DNA from: Catenovulum agarivorans YM01
GTDB taxonomy: Bacteria; Pseudomonadota; Gammaproteobacteria; Enterobacterales; Alteromonadaceae
Length of the DNA: 38,779 bases
Direction of reading: 5' to 3'
Assembly (NCBI RefSeq): GCF_000281085.1
Contig: NZ_JH767529.1
Location: 171,398 to 210,176, forward strand
Shown here: piece by piece, positions 26,710 through 34,927 of the stretch
Layout: each line of letters begins with the position of its first letter
Position numbering within the stretch: the first letter of the stretch is position 1
The notes under the pieces: generated by a model
Told to the model about the DNA's origin: nothing
The model's database searches: none
What the model saw: the letters and a program-made list of their open reading frames with translations, nothing else
Program-made: the position numbers and the translations under genes

Positions 26710-27318
26710 ATGAAAAACGTATTGAAACTTGGCTTAACGGCATTAGTACTGAGTTCAAGTGCTTGGTTGGCCGGCTGTGCTTCAGATGGCTCATCTGAGA
26801 GTGCATCTATCGTGACTAACGCAGGACCAGGCGGTTTTTATGAAGGCGCAACTATGGTTGCCAAAGTAAACTTACACCCTGATACCAGCCGTGGGAAATT
26901 GTATTCGCTTAACTATCAGCAACCTGGGTTAATTCCTATGTGTGCTGAAGTTGTCATTAAAGATATCGACGAAAAAGCCATTGAGTTTACCTACTTCGGC
27001 CAAACTTACACCTACTTGTGGGAAAAACATACACGTAAAGCAGGTGAGTCATTAGCAGAAAACTTCAACGAGTTTTTTGGTGAAAGTTGCGACCAAGCTG
27101 CAGTAGCAAAATTAAGCAAAATTGACCAAGACGGAATTAAATCTGGTATTCCAAAAGTAGGCATGAGCAAACAAGGTATTTTATTTGCTATGGGTCGCCC
27201 GCCTATACATGCAAACCCGAACCTAGATTCAAATACTTGGATGTACTGGTTAAACAAATTCAAACGCCAAGCGATTGAGTTTAACGACCAAGGTATAGTT
27301 ACCGAAGTTCGCCTTTAA
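26710..27318 (+). CDS. Lipoprotein with BamE/SmpA-like C-terminus
   Basis: A 202-residue lipoprotein. The signal ends in WLAGC. The start at ATG 26710 has AGGAG six bases upstream, whereas the ATG at 26704 has no spacing. The C-terminal region (IPKVGMSKQGILFAMGRPP, then TWMYWLNKFKRQAIEFND) resembles the BamE/SmpA fold, a small helix-strand domain common in outer membrane lipoproteins. The middle holds two Cys residues (PMCAEV and ESCDQ) that could form a disulfide. It follows the acyltransferase by nine bases and may help place the product or an assembly factor at the outer membrane. Confidence 0.75.
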   Translation: MKNVLKLGLTALVLSSSAWLAGCASDGSSESASIVTNAGPGGFYEGATMVAKVNLHPDTSRGKLYSLNYQQPGLIPMCAEVVIKDIDEKAIEFTYFGQTYTYLWEKHTRKAGESLAENFNEFFGESCDQAAVAKLSKIDQDGIKSGIPKVGMSKQGILFAMGRPPIHANPNLDSNTWMYWLNKFKRQAIEFNDQGIVTEVRL

Positions 27319-27340
27319 TCCTCTGCTCCCTTCGATTTTT

Positions 27341-27366
27341 AAGAGCTAACGTTAGTGTTAGCTCTT
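27341..27366 (+). terminator. Perfect hairpin before the alpha/beta hydrolase
   Basis: AAGAGCTAAC (27341-27350) pairs perfectly with GTTAGCTCTT (27357-27366), with a 6-base loop. The T content after it is modest (GGTCTTTATT), and the hydrolase ATG follows at 27377 with no clear ribosome site. It may end most transcripts from the dar arm or limit hydrolase translation. Confidence 0.5.
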
Positions 27367-27376
27367 GGTCTTTATT

Positions 27377-28756
27377 ATGTTTAACAAGTTATTTTTATTA
27401 ATATTTGTGCTTGTCGTTAGTTTGCCTCTATCTGCGCAAGAAACGACTGTCGACCCTCATTGGTATAAAAACTATCAACTAAAGTCTCATAGTGTACACG
27501 CGTCTATTTTTGATGGACAAATGCGCTATTACACTTTAAACGACCATCTCATTGATAGGCCATCTATTGTGATGGTACACGGAGTAGGTGGCTCTTCTGC
27601 TGACTTTGAACCACTCGTACCACTCTTAGGTAAATATTACAGGTTAATCATTATCGACTTACCTGGATATGGTTTGTCTGAACACGCTAAGTCTGATTAT
27701 GCACCTTCTAACTATGCAGCGAGTTTAACGCCGATTATCCGCTCAATCCGCAATCAACGTAATATCATTATTGGTCATTCAATGGGTGGCAACATTACAA
27801 TTCAGATGATGGCGAATTCACCTGATTTAGCAGAAAAAATGATTTTAATTGACGCTGCGGGCATGCTGCATAAATACGCTTATAGCAAATATGTCGCGAT
27901 TGATAAAATTGACGACATTAAATATATCAGCCAAAAGAACCAGAATATTTTTGCTGGTATTATCGATAAAATAAACCAGTCGTTACCCGATTTTACTGAC
28001 ATTATCCTATCGAGAAAATCACGCGAACACCTACTCAAAAACAACACTACTTATATAAGTGCTATCTCAGTAATGCATGAAGATTTGACCGATATTTTGC
28101 GTCAACTCAACACCCCTGCTTTAGTAGTCTGGGGTAAAGAAGACGCCGTCATGCCCTACCAAACTTCGTATATGCTTAAACACTTTATCAATGATAATCA
28201 ATTAGTTGTATTAGATGGTGCGGGGCACTCACCACAAAAAGATCAACCACAAGCTGTATATCAAGCGATTGTAAATTATTTAAATCTAGCCTCCACTCCA
28301 ACTAATCGAACCAAGAGAGTGTCAGCAAATACTGTGACTGGCAGTGACAACACCCTAGTCGACTGTGACAAAAAAAATACTCGGTTAGATTTACCTAAAA
28401 AACACTTTAAACAATTGAGAATTATTGACTGCCCCGGTGTTGAAGTTCATGACGTAGTGACAGAGACTTTAGTGGTCGAAAACTCTACCGTAGATTTTTT
28501 TAATTTAACCGTCGCTAGCACCAAAACTGCATTGGTTTTAAATCGCTCTCGAGTAGTAGTGTGGGGGGGAACTGTGGCGGGTGAAACTGCGTTTAATTTA
28601 ACTAAAGCAAAGTTAGATTTAAACGGGGTCGACTTACATGTAAAAGATCTTGCTGGTACAGCTGATAAAAAAAGCCAAGTATTGGCTTCGGTTAGCCGCC
28701 TGAATAAACAAGATGGCCAAGAGAACTGGCATGGATTTGTCAAAAAGGCCGATTAG
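27377..28756 (+). CDS. Secreted alpha/beta hydrolase with an extra C-terminal domain
   Basis: A 459-residue protein with a Sec signal peptide (cleavage near LSA-Q, residue 20). The hydrolase core (about 35-303) has the oxyanion block MVHGVGGS, the nucleophile elbow GHSMGG (Ser 135), Asp 256 in WGKEDAVMP and His 284 in DGAGHSP. The last 150 residues are separate: repeated short beta-strand patterns (LVVENSTVDFFNLTV, ALVLNRSRVVVWGGTV, AFNLTKAKLDLNGVDL) look like a small right-handed beta-helix. The start is ATG at 27377. It is the last gene of the plus arm. It might cleave or form an ester of the pigment in the periplasm, but the substrate is unknown. Confidence 0.8.
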   Translation: MFNKLFLLIFVLVVSLPLSAQETTVDPHWYKNYQLKSHSVHASIFDGQMRYYTLNDHLIDRPSIVMVHGVGGSSADFEPLVPLLGKYYRLIIIDLPGYGLSEHAKSDYAPSNYAASLTPIIRSIRNQRNIIIGHSMGGNITIQMMANSPDLAEKMILIDAAGMLHKYAYSKYVAIDKIDDIKYISQKNQNIFAGIIDKINQSLPDFTDIILSRKSREHLLKNNTTYISAISVMHEDLTDILRQLNTPALVVWGKEDAVMPYQTSYMLKHFINDNQLVVLDGAGHSPQKDQPQAVYQAIVNYLNLASTPTNRTKRVSANTVTGSDNTLVDCDKKNTRLDLPKKHFKQLRIIDCPGVEVHDVVTETLVVENSTVDFFNLTVASTKTALVLNRSRVVVWGGTVAGETAFNLTKAKLDLNGVDLHVKDLAGTADKKSQVLASVSRLNKQDGQENWHGFVKKAD

Positions 28757-28766
28757 TTTCGGCCTT
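28742..28766 (-). terminator. Terminator shared by the two convergent arms
   Basis: AAGGCCGA (28745-28752) pairs with TCGGCCTT (28759-28766). On the minus strand five T follow (28746-28742). The hairpin contains the hydrolase stop codon in its loop and overlaps the MipA-like stop codon. It therefore ends the APE operon inside the coding end of the opposite gene. Confidence 0.75.
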
Positions 28767-29565
28767 AGAATACCTTGAATATTCGAGTTATCGCCATACC
28801 AAGCATCCAATCACGCTTTTTTGCGACTAAGGGGCTGTCTTTTACGCTAGAAGCGGTTAAGTCGTTGTAGCGTAAAAACGCCCCGTACCACCAATCACCT
28901 TGACTGGCCGTTAAACCTAAACTCAATCTCTGACTGTTTAAGCCTGAATCTGCTTGATAAAAACTTCGGTTCTCTGTTACTTGATCTGCGCCAACTGAAT
29001 AATAATAACTATTGTAGTTTTGGTCGGCATATACGAGCTGCCACGACGCGGTTAATTTGAGTTGCCAATTTGATAGCTGATAGTGCGCTTGGTAGCGCAA
29101 GCCTGGTTCAAGCAAAAAACCGACATGCTCTAAATCTAATTTATCAAAACCAATGCCATGACGAATCGCTAATATTGCACTGAAACTATTGTCTGATTCA
29201 TTATCGCCCAGCCAAAAGTAGCGCAGCGCAGGGCCAAACTCTAATACCCAAGCAAGATCATCCATGCCTTTGCGCAACTGATTATCATCACTATCTAAAG
29301 CTAGATTGCCCGATGCACTCCAATCTACTAACCAATTTTCATGCTGCCATAAAGATGCATTTAACGCGTTGCGGTTAAATTCAATTTTATCGCTTTTGTA
29401 ATAAACATAAGGGTAAGGAATAAGATATTGGTGCTTTTGCGCTGCACCAATATAATGAGGAATTTGCGTATAACCTAAACCAACGCCAATATCTAACCGA
29501 CCTTTAGCTTGGCTAATGCCTGAGACTAACGCCAATACAATGCATCCCAGCAATTTTGTTTTCAC
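28765..29565 (-). CDS. MipA/OmpV family outer membrane protein
   Basis: A 266-residue outer membrane beta-barrel protein. The signal peptide ends near SQA-K (residue 20). The GLGYTQIPHYIGA opening, YPYVYYKSD, RHGIGFDKLDLE and repeated amphipathic strands with many Trp and Tyr are typical of MipA/OmpV, and the chain ends in Phe. The start is GTG at 29565, overlapping the stop of the upstream ketosynthase by one base (TAGTG), so it is translationally coupled. As last gene of the APE operon it may help insert or hold the pigment in the outer membrane, which is inferred. Confidence 0.85.
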   Translation of the reverse strand: MKTKLLGCIVLALVSGISQAKGRLDIGVGLGYTQIPHYIGAAQKHQYLIPYPYVYYKSDKIEFNRNALNASLWQHENWLVDWSASGNLALDSDDNQLRKGMDDLAWVLEFGPALRYFWLGDNESDNSFSAILAIRHGIGFDKLDLEHVGFLLEPGLRYQAHYQLSNWQLKLTASWQLVYADQNYNSYYYSVGADQVTENRSFYQADSGLNSQRLSLGLTASQGDWWYGAFLRYNDLTASSVKDSPLVAKKRDWMLGMAITRIFKVF

Positions 29566-30794
29566 TAGTTTTCCCAGCGTTTAAAAATAAGTGAGGTATT
29601 AATACCACCAAAAGCGAAGTTATTCGACATCACATAGTTTGTGTTCAGCTCTAAACCTTCACCAACAATATAATTTAAGTCGCCGCAGCGCTCATCTACT
29701 TCAGTTAAATTCGTTGTAGGTGCAAACCAGTTGCCATTCATCATTTCTATGCTGGCCCAAGCTTCTATTGCACCACAAGCGCCTAAGGTATGGCCTAAAT
29801 AACTTTTTAATGAACTGATGGCTTTGCCTTTACCTAATACGCGCTCAGTTGCAGTGGTTTCTGCTACGTCACCTTTATCTGTCGCCGTACCATGCGCACA
29901 AACATAACCTATCTGTTCAGCGGATAAATTTGCATCATCTAAAGCCAATTGCATTGCAATTGCCATAGTGTCATCTTCTGGTTGAGTAACATGCACACCA
30001 TCAGTGTTTGAACCAAAACCAACCAGCTCAGCTAAAATAGTTGCGCCTCTGGCAACAGCATGTTCATATTCTTCTAATATCAAGGTGCACGCACCTTCAC
30101 CAATGACTAAACCATCACGATTTTTATCAAAAGGTCTTGGGGTTAATTCTGGGGTATCGTTTTTAGAAGAAGTCGCAAACAAAGTATCAAATACCGCAAC
30201 TTCAGATAAACATAACTCTTCAGCACCACCGGCAACCATGACTTTCTGCCGGCCAAACTTAATCGCTTCATAAGCGTAGCCAATGGCTTGTGAACCTGAG
30301 GTACAAGCAGAACTCGTAGGATATAAACGGCCTTTTAAACCAAAATACACACCAACATTAACTGCTGTTGTATGGTTCATCATTTGAATATAGCTAGTGG
30401 CAGTAATACCCGACATATCGTGATTTTTTAATAAATCACCGAAACCAACAATAGGAGGTGTTGAACCAATAGATGAACCATAAGCTATACCCACTTGCCC
30501 TTGTTTGATGTATTCATCGCCCAGCAATTTGGCTTGCTCTAACGCAAGCTCAGTGGTGCGGGTAGACATCAATGAAACACGCCCCATTGAGCGAGTTTCT
30601 TTACGGCTATAATGTTTCGGCTTTTTAAAGTGTGTTATAGGTGCAGCCAAAGCAGTATGTAAACCCTTAATGTCTTGCCAATCGTCCATACGCACAACGG
30701 CATTTTTACCTGATTTTAAATTTGCTTGGAATGTTTGCCAGTCATCACCAAGAGCAGTAATGGCTGACATACCTGTAACAACAACACGTTTCAT
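29565..30794 (-). CDS. Beta-ketoacyl synthase, ApeR-like
   Basis: A 409-residue KAS II-type condensing enzyme with Cys 164 in TSSACTSGS, His 301 in CAHGTATDKGD and His 334 in YLGHTLGACG. All three catalytic residues are intact. Its position directly after the ketoreductase gene (TAATG overlap) and before the OmpV-like gene matches ApeR, the second ketosynthase of APE operons. ApeR is thought to prime or start polyene extension, while the ApeO/ApeC pair elongates. The name is by position and length. A FabF paralogue role cannot be excluded by eye. Confidence 0.87.
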   Translation of the reverse strand: MKRVVVTGMSAITALGDDWQTFQANLKSGKNAVVRMDDWQDIKGLHTALAAPITHFKKPKHYSRKETRSMGRVSLMSTRTTELALEQAKLLGDEYIKQGQVGIAYGSSIGSTPPIVGFGDLLKNHDMSGITATSYIQMMNHTTAVNVGVYFGLKGRLYPTSSACTSGSQAIGYAYEAIKFGRQKVMVAGGAEELCLSEVAVFDTLFATSSKNDTPELTPRPFDKNRDGLVIGEGACTLILEEYEHAVARGATILAELVGFGSNTDGVHVTQPEDDTMAIAMQLALDDANLSAEQIGYVCAHGTATDKGDVAETTATERVLGKGKAISSLKSYLGHTLGACGAIEAWASIEMMNGNWFAPTTNLTEVDERCGDLNYIVGEGLELNTNYVMSNNFAFGGINTSLIFKRWEN

Positions 30795-31522
30795 TAAGCT
30801 ATACCACCGTTTACTGAAATTACTTGGCGAGTGACGTAAGCAGCAATATCAGACATTAAATAAGAGACAGCGCCGGCAACTTCTTCAGCTTGGCCCATAC
30901 GACGCAGTGGGATCATTTTGGTCATTTCATCGACAGGCAAGTCATCTGTCATGCCAGTATCAATTAAGCCAGGTGCAACACAATTAACGGTAATTTTTCG
31001 TTTAGCTAGCTCGAGTGACAGTGCTTTGGTTGCACCAATAATACCGGCTTTTGATGCACTATAATTCACTTGACCACGGTTACCAATCACACCTGATACC
31101 GAAGCAATTGTCACTATGCGTCCACCTTTGCGTTTAGACACCATAGGCATAACCAATGGCTGTAACACGTTATAAAAACCATCTAGGTTAGTGTGCACAA
31201 CACTGTCCCATTGTTCACCTGTCATAGCCGGGAAAGCTGTGTCATGGGTTAAACCCGCATTACAAACAACCCCATAAAAAGCGCCATTTGTTTCAACATC
31301 TTGTTCTAATACTTCGCGTGTCGTTCGTCTGTCGGCTACATCAAATTGCAATATATAACTTTGCTGGCCTAATTCATTTATCTCTGCACAAGTATGCTCT
31401 GCACTGGCGCGATCACCTCGGCAATGCACAACTATATCAAAACCGTCTTTTGCCAATTGCAAAGCAATCGCTTTACCTATGCCTTTACTTGAACCTGTGA
31501 CTAAAACTCTTCTGTTACTCAT
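30794..31522 (-). CDS. 3-oxoacyl-ACP reductase, ApeQ-like (FabG family)
   Basis: A 242-residue short-chain reductase that reduces the beta-keto group after each polyene extension. It has the NADPH loop TGSSKGIG (10-17), NAG (88-90), the catalytic Ser 141 in IASVSG, Tyr 154 and Lys 158 in YSASK, and the PGLIDTGM block. Length equals FabG. It lies between the hotdog dehydratase (four-base ATGA overlap) and the ketosynthase (one-base overlap), the same order ApeP-ApeQ-ApeR as in known APE operons. Confidence 0.9.
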   Translation of the reverse strand: MSNRRVLVTGSSKGIGKAIALQLAKDGFDIVVHCRGDRASAEHTCAEINELGQQSYILQFDVADRRTTREVLEQDVETNGAFYGVVCNAGLTHDTAFPAMTGEQWDSVVHTNLDGFYNVLQPLVMPMVSKRKGGRIVTIASVSGVIGNRGQVNYSASKAGIIGATKALSLELAKRKITVNCVAPGLIDTGMTDDLPVDEMTKMIPLRRMGQAEEVAGAVSYLMSDIAAYVTRQVISVNGGIA

Positions 31523-31977
31523 TTTGTTTGTTCCTTAATAAAAGCTTCTGGCTCATCTGGTTGAAATACGTTGATAGTTGCATCGACACGAACTTGTTCA
31601 CCGACCAAAATCTGACAATCAAATACACTTAGCCCATTGTCTTCTTTGTACAAGCGTTCAACATTCACCGTTAGTTCTTCACCCAATTTAAACACTGGCT
31701 CGCTAGCTTTGTATTTGCGACTGCTGACTAAAAAACCCAACGCGACTTCTTTACCTTGATCACGCTCGTTGGCATTAGCAAACGCAGCAATCGACTGCGC
31801 CATATATTCAACGCCCACATATGCTGGCACGCCGTTTAACTGTTTGTCGTAAAAATTCACACTCTCAGTTATCTTAACTTGGCATACCGCAGTTGTTTCT
31901 GCATAGCTTTGTATACTATCAATTAAGATCATTGGATGATCGTGTGGAACAACGTCTTCAATTGCATACTTAGCCAT
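31519..31977 (-). CDS. Hotdog-fold dehydratase, ApeP-like
   Basis: A 152-residue 3-hydroxyacyl-ACP dehydratase-like protein. The VPHDHPMILID block (His 12 and His 14) and VPAYVGVEYMAQSIAAFAN (Glu 57 on the hot-dog helix) are the family signature of the APE dehydratase. In studied systems ApeP pairs with ApeI to remove water and create each conjugated double bond. An ApeI homologue is not in the window and may lie to the right. It overlaps the upstream ketosynthase by eight bases and the reductase by four. Confidence 0.88.
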   Translation of the reverse strand: MAKYAIEDVVPHDHPMILIDSIQSYAETTAVCQVKITESVNFYDKQLNGVPAYVGVEYMAQSIAAFANANERDQGKEVALGFLVSSRKYKASEPVFKLGEELTVNVERLYKEDNGLSVFDCQILVGEQVRVDATINVFQPDEPEAFIKEQTK

Positions 31978-33145
31978 TGTGCTTCCCTATAATTAAGCTG
32001 ACATTATTGCCGCCAAACGCAAAAGAGTTTGATAAACAGTAATCTATTTTTTGAGTAAAATTAGCTAAATTCACCCAGTTTAGTTGCGGTAGTTCGCCAT
32101 CGATTTGGCCATCCCACACATGAATCGGTAATTTGTTTTGCGACAAAGCTATACAACAAAATATTGCTTCAAGCGCACCTGCAGCACCTAAACAATGGCC
32201 TGTTAAACTTTTAGTTGAACTGGCGTAAATATCTGTGCCAAAAACGTCTGCAACGGCACCCGCTTCCATCTGATCGTTTTTAATGGTTGCCGTACCATGT
32301 AAATTAACATAAGCAATTTGTTGTTTGTTTAAGTTGGCTAAGCTAAGTGCTTTATTGATTGAGCGCACCGCACCTTGACCCGTTGGATCTGGCGCTGACA
32401 TGTGGTGAGCGTCACTCGATTCGCCACCCCATACCTTGAATAAACCGGCTTCGCGACTGACAATTGCTAAAGCGGCAGCTTCACCAATATTGATGCCATC
32501 TCGACTTGCACTAAAAGGCTGACATAAATCTGCTGAGGTAGACTCCAACGCACTAAACCCGTTGATGGTCATTTTGCATAATGAGTCAACACCACCAACT
32601 ATTACCGCATCAACTATGCCGGCAGTAATCCATTCATTAGCAGTAACAAAAGATTTTGCGCTCGAAGAACATGCGGTTGATATGGTTAAATACGGCCCTT
32701 TAACTTGAGTGACTTGTGCAATAAATTCAGCCAAGTTCGACATTTCTTGTTGTTTATAATCGTAGTTGTCAGGAAAGGTAGCAGCTGCTTTTTGTTGTTG
32801 CATGGCCACTTCACCTTCAGCTATACCTGAGGTACTGGTGCCAACCACTATGCCAATTCGCTCGGGGGAATATAAGGTGCTTAACTTAGCGACTTCAGCT
32901 AATATTTGCTGCAGCGCTGCCAAAGCCAATTGATTGTTTCTAGTTTGAAAATGTTTGGCAAAACCATCCACAGCAGGCAAATCTGCTTGCACTTCGCCAA
33001 CATAGACATCACCATCAACCAATAAATCGTCGCGTTTGACTAGGCCTGTTCGCTGGCCTGAAAACAAGTTTTCTGCAACTTGCTCTTTACTCGCACCTAT
33101 GGGGCAAACTACGCCAAAATCATTTATAAATAGTGTGTTATTCAT
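31970..33145 (-). CDS. Beta-ketoacyl synthase, ApeO-like
   Basis: A 391-residue ketosynthase with Cys 159 in STACSSSAKSF, His in NLHGTATIKND and His in SLTGHCLGAAG, all intact, and the GFGGNN-type end AFGGNNVSLI. It is placed upstream of ApeP and ApeQ as ApeO is in APE operons. ApeO elongates the polyene with the Cys-less chain-length factor ApeC, which is not seen in this arm and should lie further right. It differs from the ApeR-like gene by TACSSS instead of SACTSG at the nucleophile. Confidence 0.87.
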   Translation of the reverse strand: MNNTLFINDFGVVCPIGASKEQVAENLFSGQRTGLVKRDDLLVDGDVYVGEVQADLPAVDGFAKHFQTRNNQLALAALQQILAEVAKLSTLYSPERIGIVVGTSTSGIAEGEVAMQQQKAAATFPDNYDYKQQEMSNLAEFIAQVTQVKGPYLTISTACSSSAKSFVTANEWITAGIVDAVIVGGVDSLCKMTINGFSALESTSADLCQPFSASRDGINIGEAAALAIVSREAGLFKVWGGESSDAHHMSAPDPTGQGAVRSINKALSLANLNKQQIAYVNLHGTATIKNDQMEAGAVADVFGTDIYASSTKSLTGHCLGAAGALEAIFCCIALSQNKLPIHVWDGQIDGELPQLNWVNLANFTQKIDYCLSNSFAFGGNNVSLIIGKHNG

Positions 33146-33152
33146 TATGTGG

Positions 33153-33698
33153 TTAATTTAAACGCTGCACCTTAACTTGATACTCGTCAAGGTGGTGAAT
33201 CAATAAAATAGCGTCGAGATAGTCTGTGACGGTAACAATATCCCGGCCATTTTGGCTAAAAATGCGCTGCATATTACCATTTTGTTGCAATTTATTCTGC
33301 ATTTTTATTGTCGAATTTAGTCCTTGGCGTACGCTTTGTTCTGGCCAATGCATCCACTGAATATCTTGCAATATACGCTGCATATCAATTGGCACTGGCA
33401 CTGATTTATCAACTATCAATTGTCCGGTATTTAACCATCGTCCCTGCGCTAGCAAAACACCAGATAAATCCATCAGCGCAAAATTAAATGCATTGGCATT
33501 GAATTCCAATGCCAACAACATTTGCGTTTGTTGATTAAATTGAAATTGATTTAACCAAGACTGACCAACCCACTCGCTGGGCACAGGTTGCAATTGGTAA
33601 AAGGCTTGAGCGCTAGCTTGTTTATCATTGATTAAGCTACAGCTGCTTAACCAGCTGCAAGCCACCATCAACAAAACAAGGGTTAATCGGTTTCGCAT
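33153..33698 (-). CDS. DUF3261-type lipoprotein
   Basis: A 181-residue lipoprotein with lipobox LSSC (Cys 20). The fold looks mainly beta: FQFNQQTQMLLALEFNANAF, LMDLSGVLLAQGRW, then a C-terminal VTDYLDAILLIHHLDEYQVKV. This matches the DUF3261 proteins encoded in APE clusters, of unknown biochemical role and probably part of the LolA/MMPL transfer route to the outer membrane. It starts 16 bases inside the oxidoreductase gene and ends seven bases before the ApeO-like start. Confidence 0.8.
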   Translation of the reverse strand: MRNRLTLVLLMVACSWLSSCSLINDKQASAQAFYQLQPVPSEWVGQSWLNQFQFNQQTQMLLALEFNANAFNFALMDLSGVLLAQGRWLNTGQLIVDKSVPVPIDMQRILQDIQWMHWPEQSVRQGLNSTIKMQNKLQQNGNMQRIFSQNGRDIVTVTDYLDAILLIHHLDEYQVKVQRLN

Positions 33699-34927
33699 AA
33701 TTGGGTCAGAATGTGTAAACCCCGATTTGTATCCGCTACAAATGGGTTGTTAGTATCCCATGCGTAACCGGCCAAAATAGAAGAGATCATAGGTTTGATA
33801 TCTGACCCGTCCGATTGGAAAAAGATAATGTTTTGCAAACTTGTGTCGTACCAAGACATAACAAAATGTTTAAACACCTCAATGCCTTTTTTCAGCGCAG
33901 CTTGATAGTCTTGCGACCAATCTACCGCCTCGCCTGCAAGTTGTTTATCTACCAATTCAGCAGCTAATGCCGCTGAGCGCATGGCTATGGTAACACCAGA
34001 GGAAAATACAGGGTCTAAAAATTCGCCTGCATTGCCCAACAAAGCAAACTTATCGCCATACATTTGTTTAACATTAGAGGAGTAACCACCAATTTTGCGC
34101 GCAGGTTGAATAATTTCGGCATTGGCTAACAAGCTAGCTAAATTGTCATCTTGTTTAATAAAGTCGTATAACTGCTGCTCAAGCTCAGCTTCGGCAAAAC
34201 ATTCAGGACGTGCAACCACTCCGAAACTGGCTGTGCCGTCCGAAAATGGAATCAACCAATACCACAAGTCTTCAATTTCAGGATGAACTGTAACTAAAAT
34301 TTTATTGCGGTCAAAATTGGCATCTGCTGGGATATTATCTTTAGTGTGAGTAAATACTGCTTGGCGAGGGAATAATTCACTCGGTAGTTCTAAATCAAGC
34401 AATTTAGGCAAAACACGGCCAAAACCACTGGCGTCTAAAATAAATTTCGCGTTAATTTGTGATGTTTGGCCAGCTTCATCAAGCACAGTAAGTCTAGCCA
34501 GCTCATCGGTTATCTCAACTTGCTCTACTTGCACACCATAATGAATTGGTACGCCTTTTTTTGCGGTTTCATCAGCTAATAATTTATCAAAATCTGCGCG
34601 TTTAACTTGAAAGGTTGTGCCAGGGCCTGGCGAAAACTTATCTTCAAAATCAAATGATGAGCGCTCGCCATTGCGGTAAAAAGCCGCACCATTTTTAAAT
34701 TGAAAACCCATGTCTGCCGCATTGTTTAGCAAAGCCTCTAACAAACCAGCTTGCTCAATAAATTGCATCGCATGGGGCAATAAACTTTCACCAATGGAAA
34801 AGCGTGGAAAATGCTGCTTTTCAACTACAACAACATCACGTCCTTGCTGTTTCAGAATGCTCGCAGCTATCGCGCCTGACGGACCCGCACCAATGACAGC
34901 TACATCGTAAATTTTATTATCTTGCAT
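33683..34927 (-). CDS. FAD-dependent oxidoreductase (hydroxylase/halogenase superfamily)
   Basis: A 414-residue flavoprotein. The Rossmann loop GAGPSGAIAA lies near the N-terminus, GESLLPHAM follows, the second FAD block is ALLGNAGEFLDPVFSSG and DASGFGR is in between. A WYWLIP sequence fits the WxWxIP pattern used to recognise flavin-dependent halogenases, but related oxidoreductases can also carry similar strings. The start at ATG 34927 has GAGGG six bases upstream, while the ATG at 34933 does not. It overlaps the MMPL gene. Flavoproteins of this type occur in APE/flexirubin clusters and may hydroxylate or halogenate the aryl head, or saturate a bond. Which one cannot be told from sequence. 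Confidence 0.85.
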   Translation of the reverse strand: MQDNKIYDVAVIGAGPSGAIAASILKQQGRDVVVVEKQHFPRFSIGESLLPHAMQFIEQAGLLEALLNNAADMGFQFKNGAAFYRNGERSSFDFEDKFSPGPGTTFQVKRADFDKLLADETAKKGVPIHYGVQVEQVEITDELARLTVLDEAGQTSQINAKFILDASGFGRVLPKLLDLELPSELFPRQAVFTHTKDNIPADANFDRNKILVTVHPEIEDLWYWLIPFSDGTASFGVVARPECFAEAELEQQLYDFIKQDDNLASLLANAEIIQPARKIGGYSSNVKQMYGDKFALLGNAGEFLDPVFSSGVTIAMRSAALAAELVDKQLAGEAVDWSQDYQAALKKGIEVFKHFVMSWYDTSLQNIIFFQSDGSDIKPMISSILAGYAWDTNNPFVADTNRGLHILTQLCETD

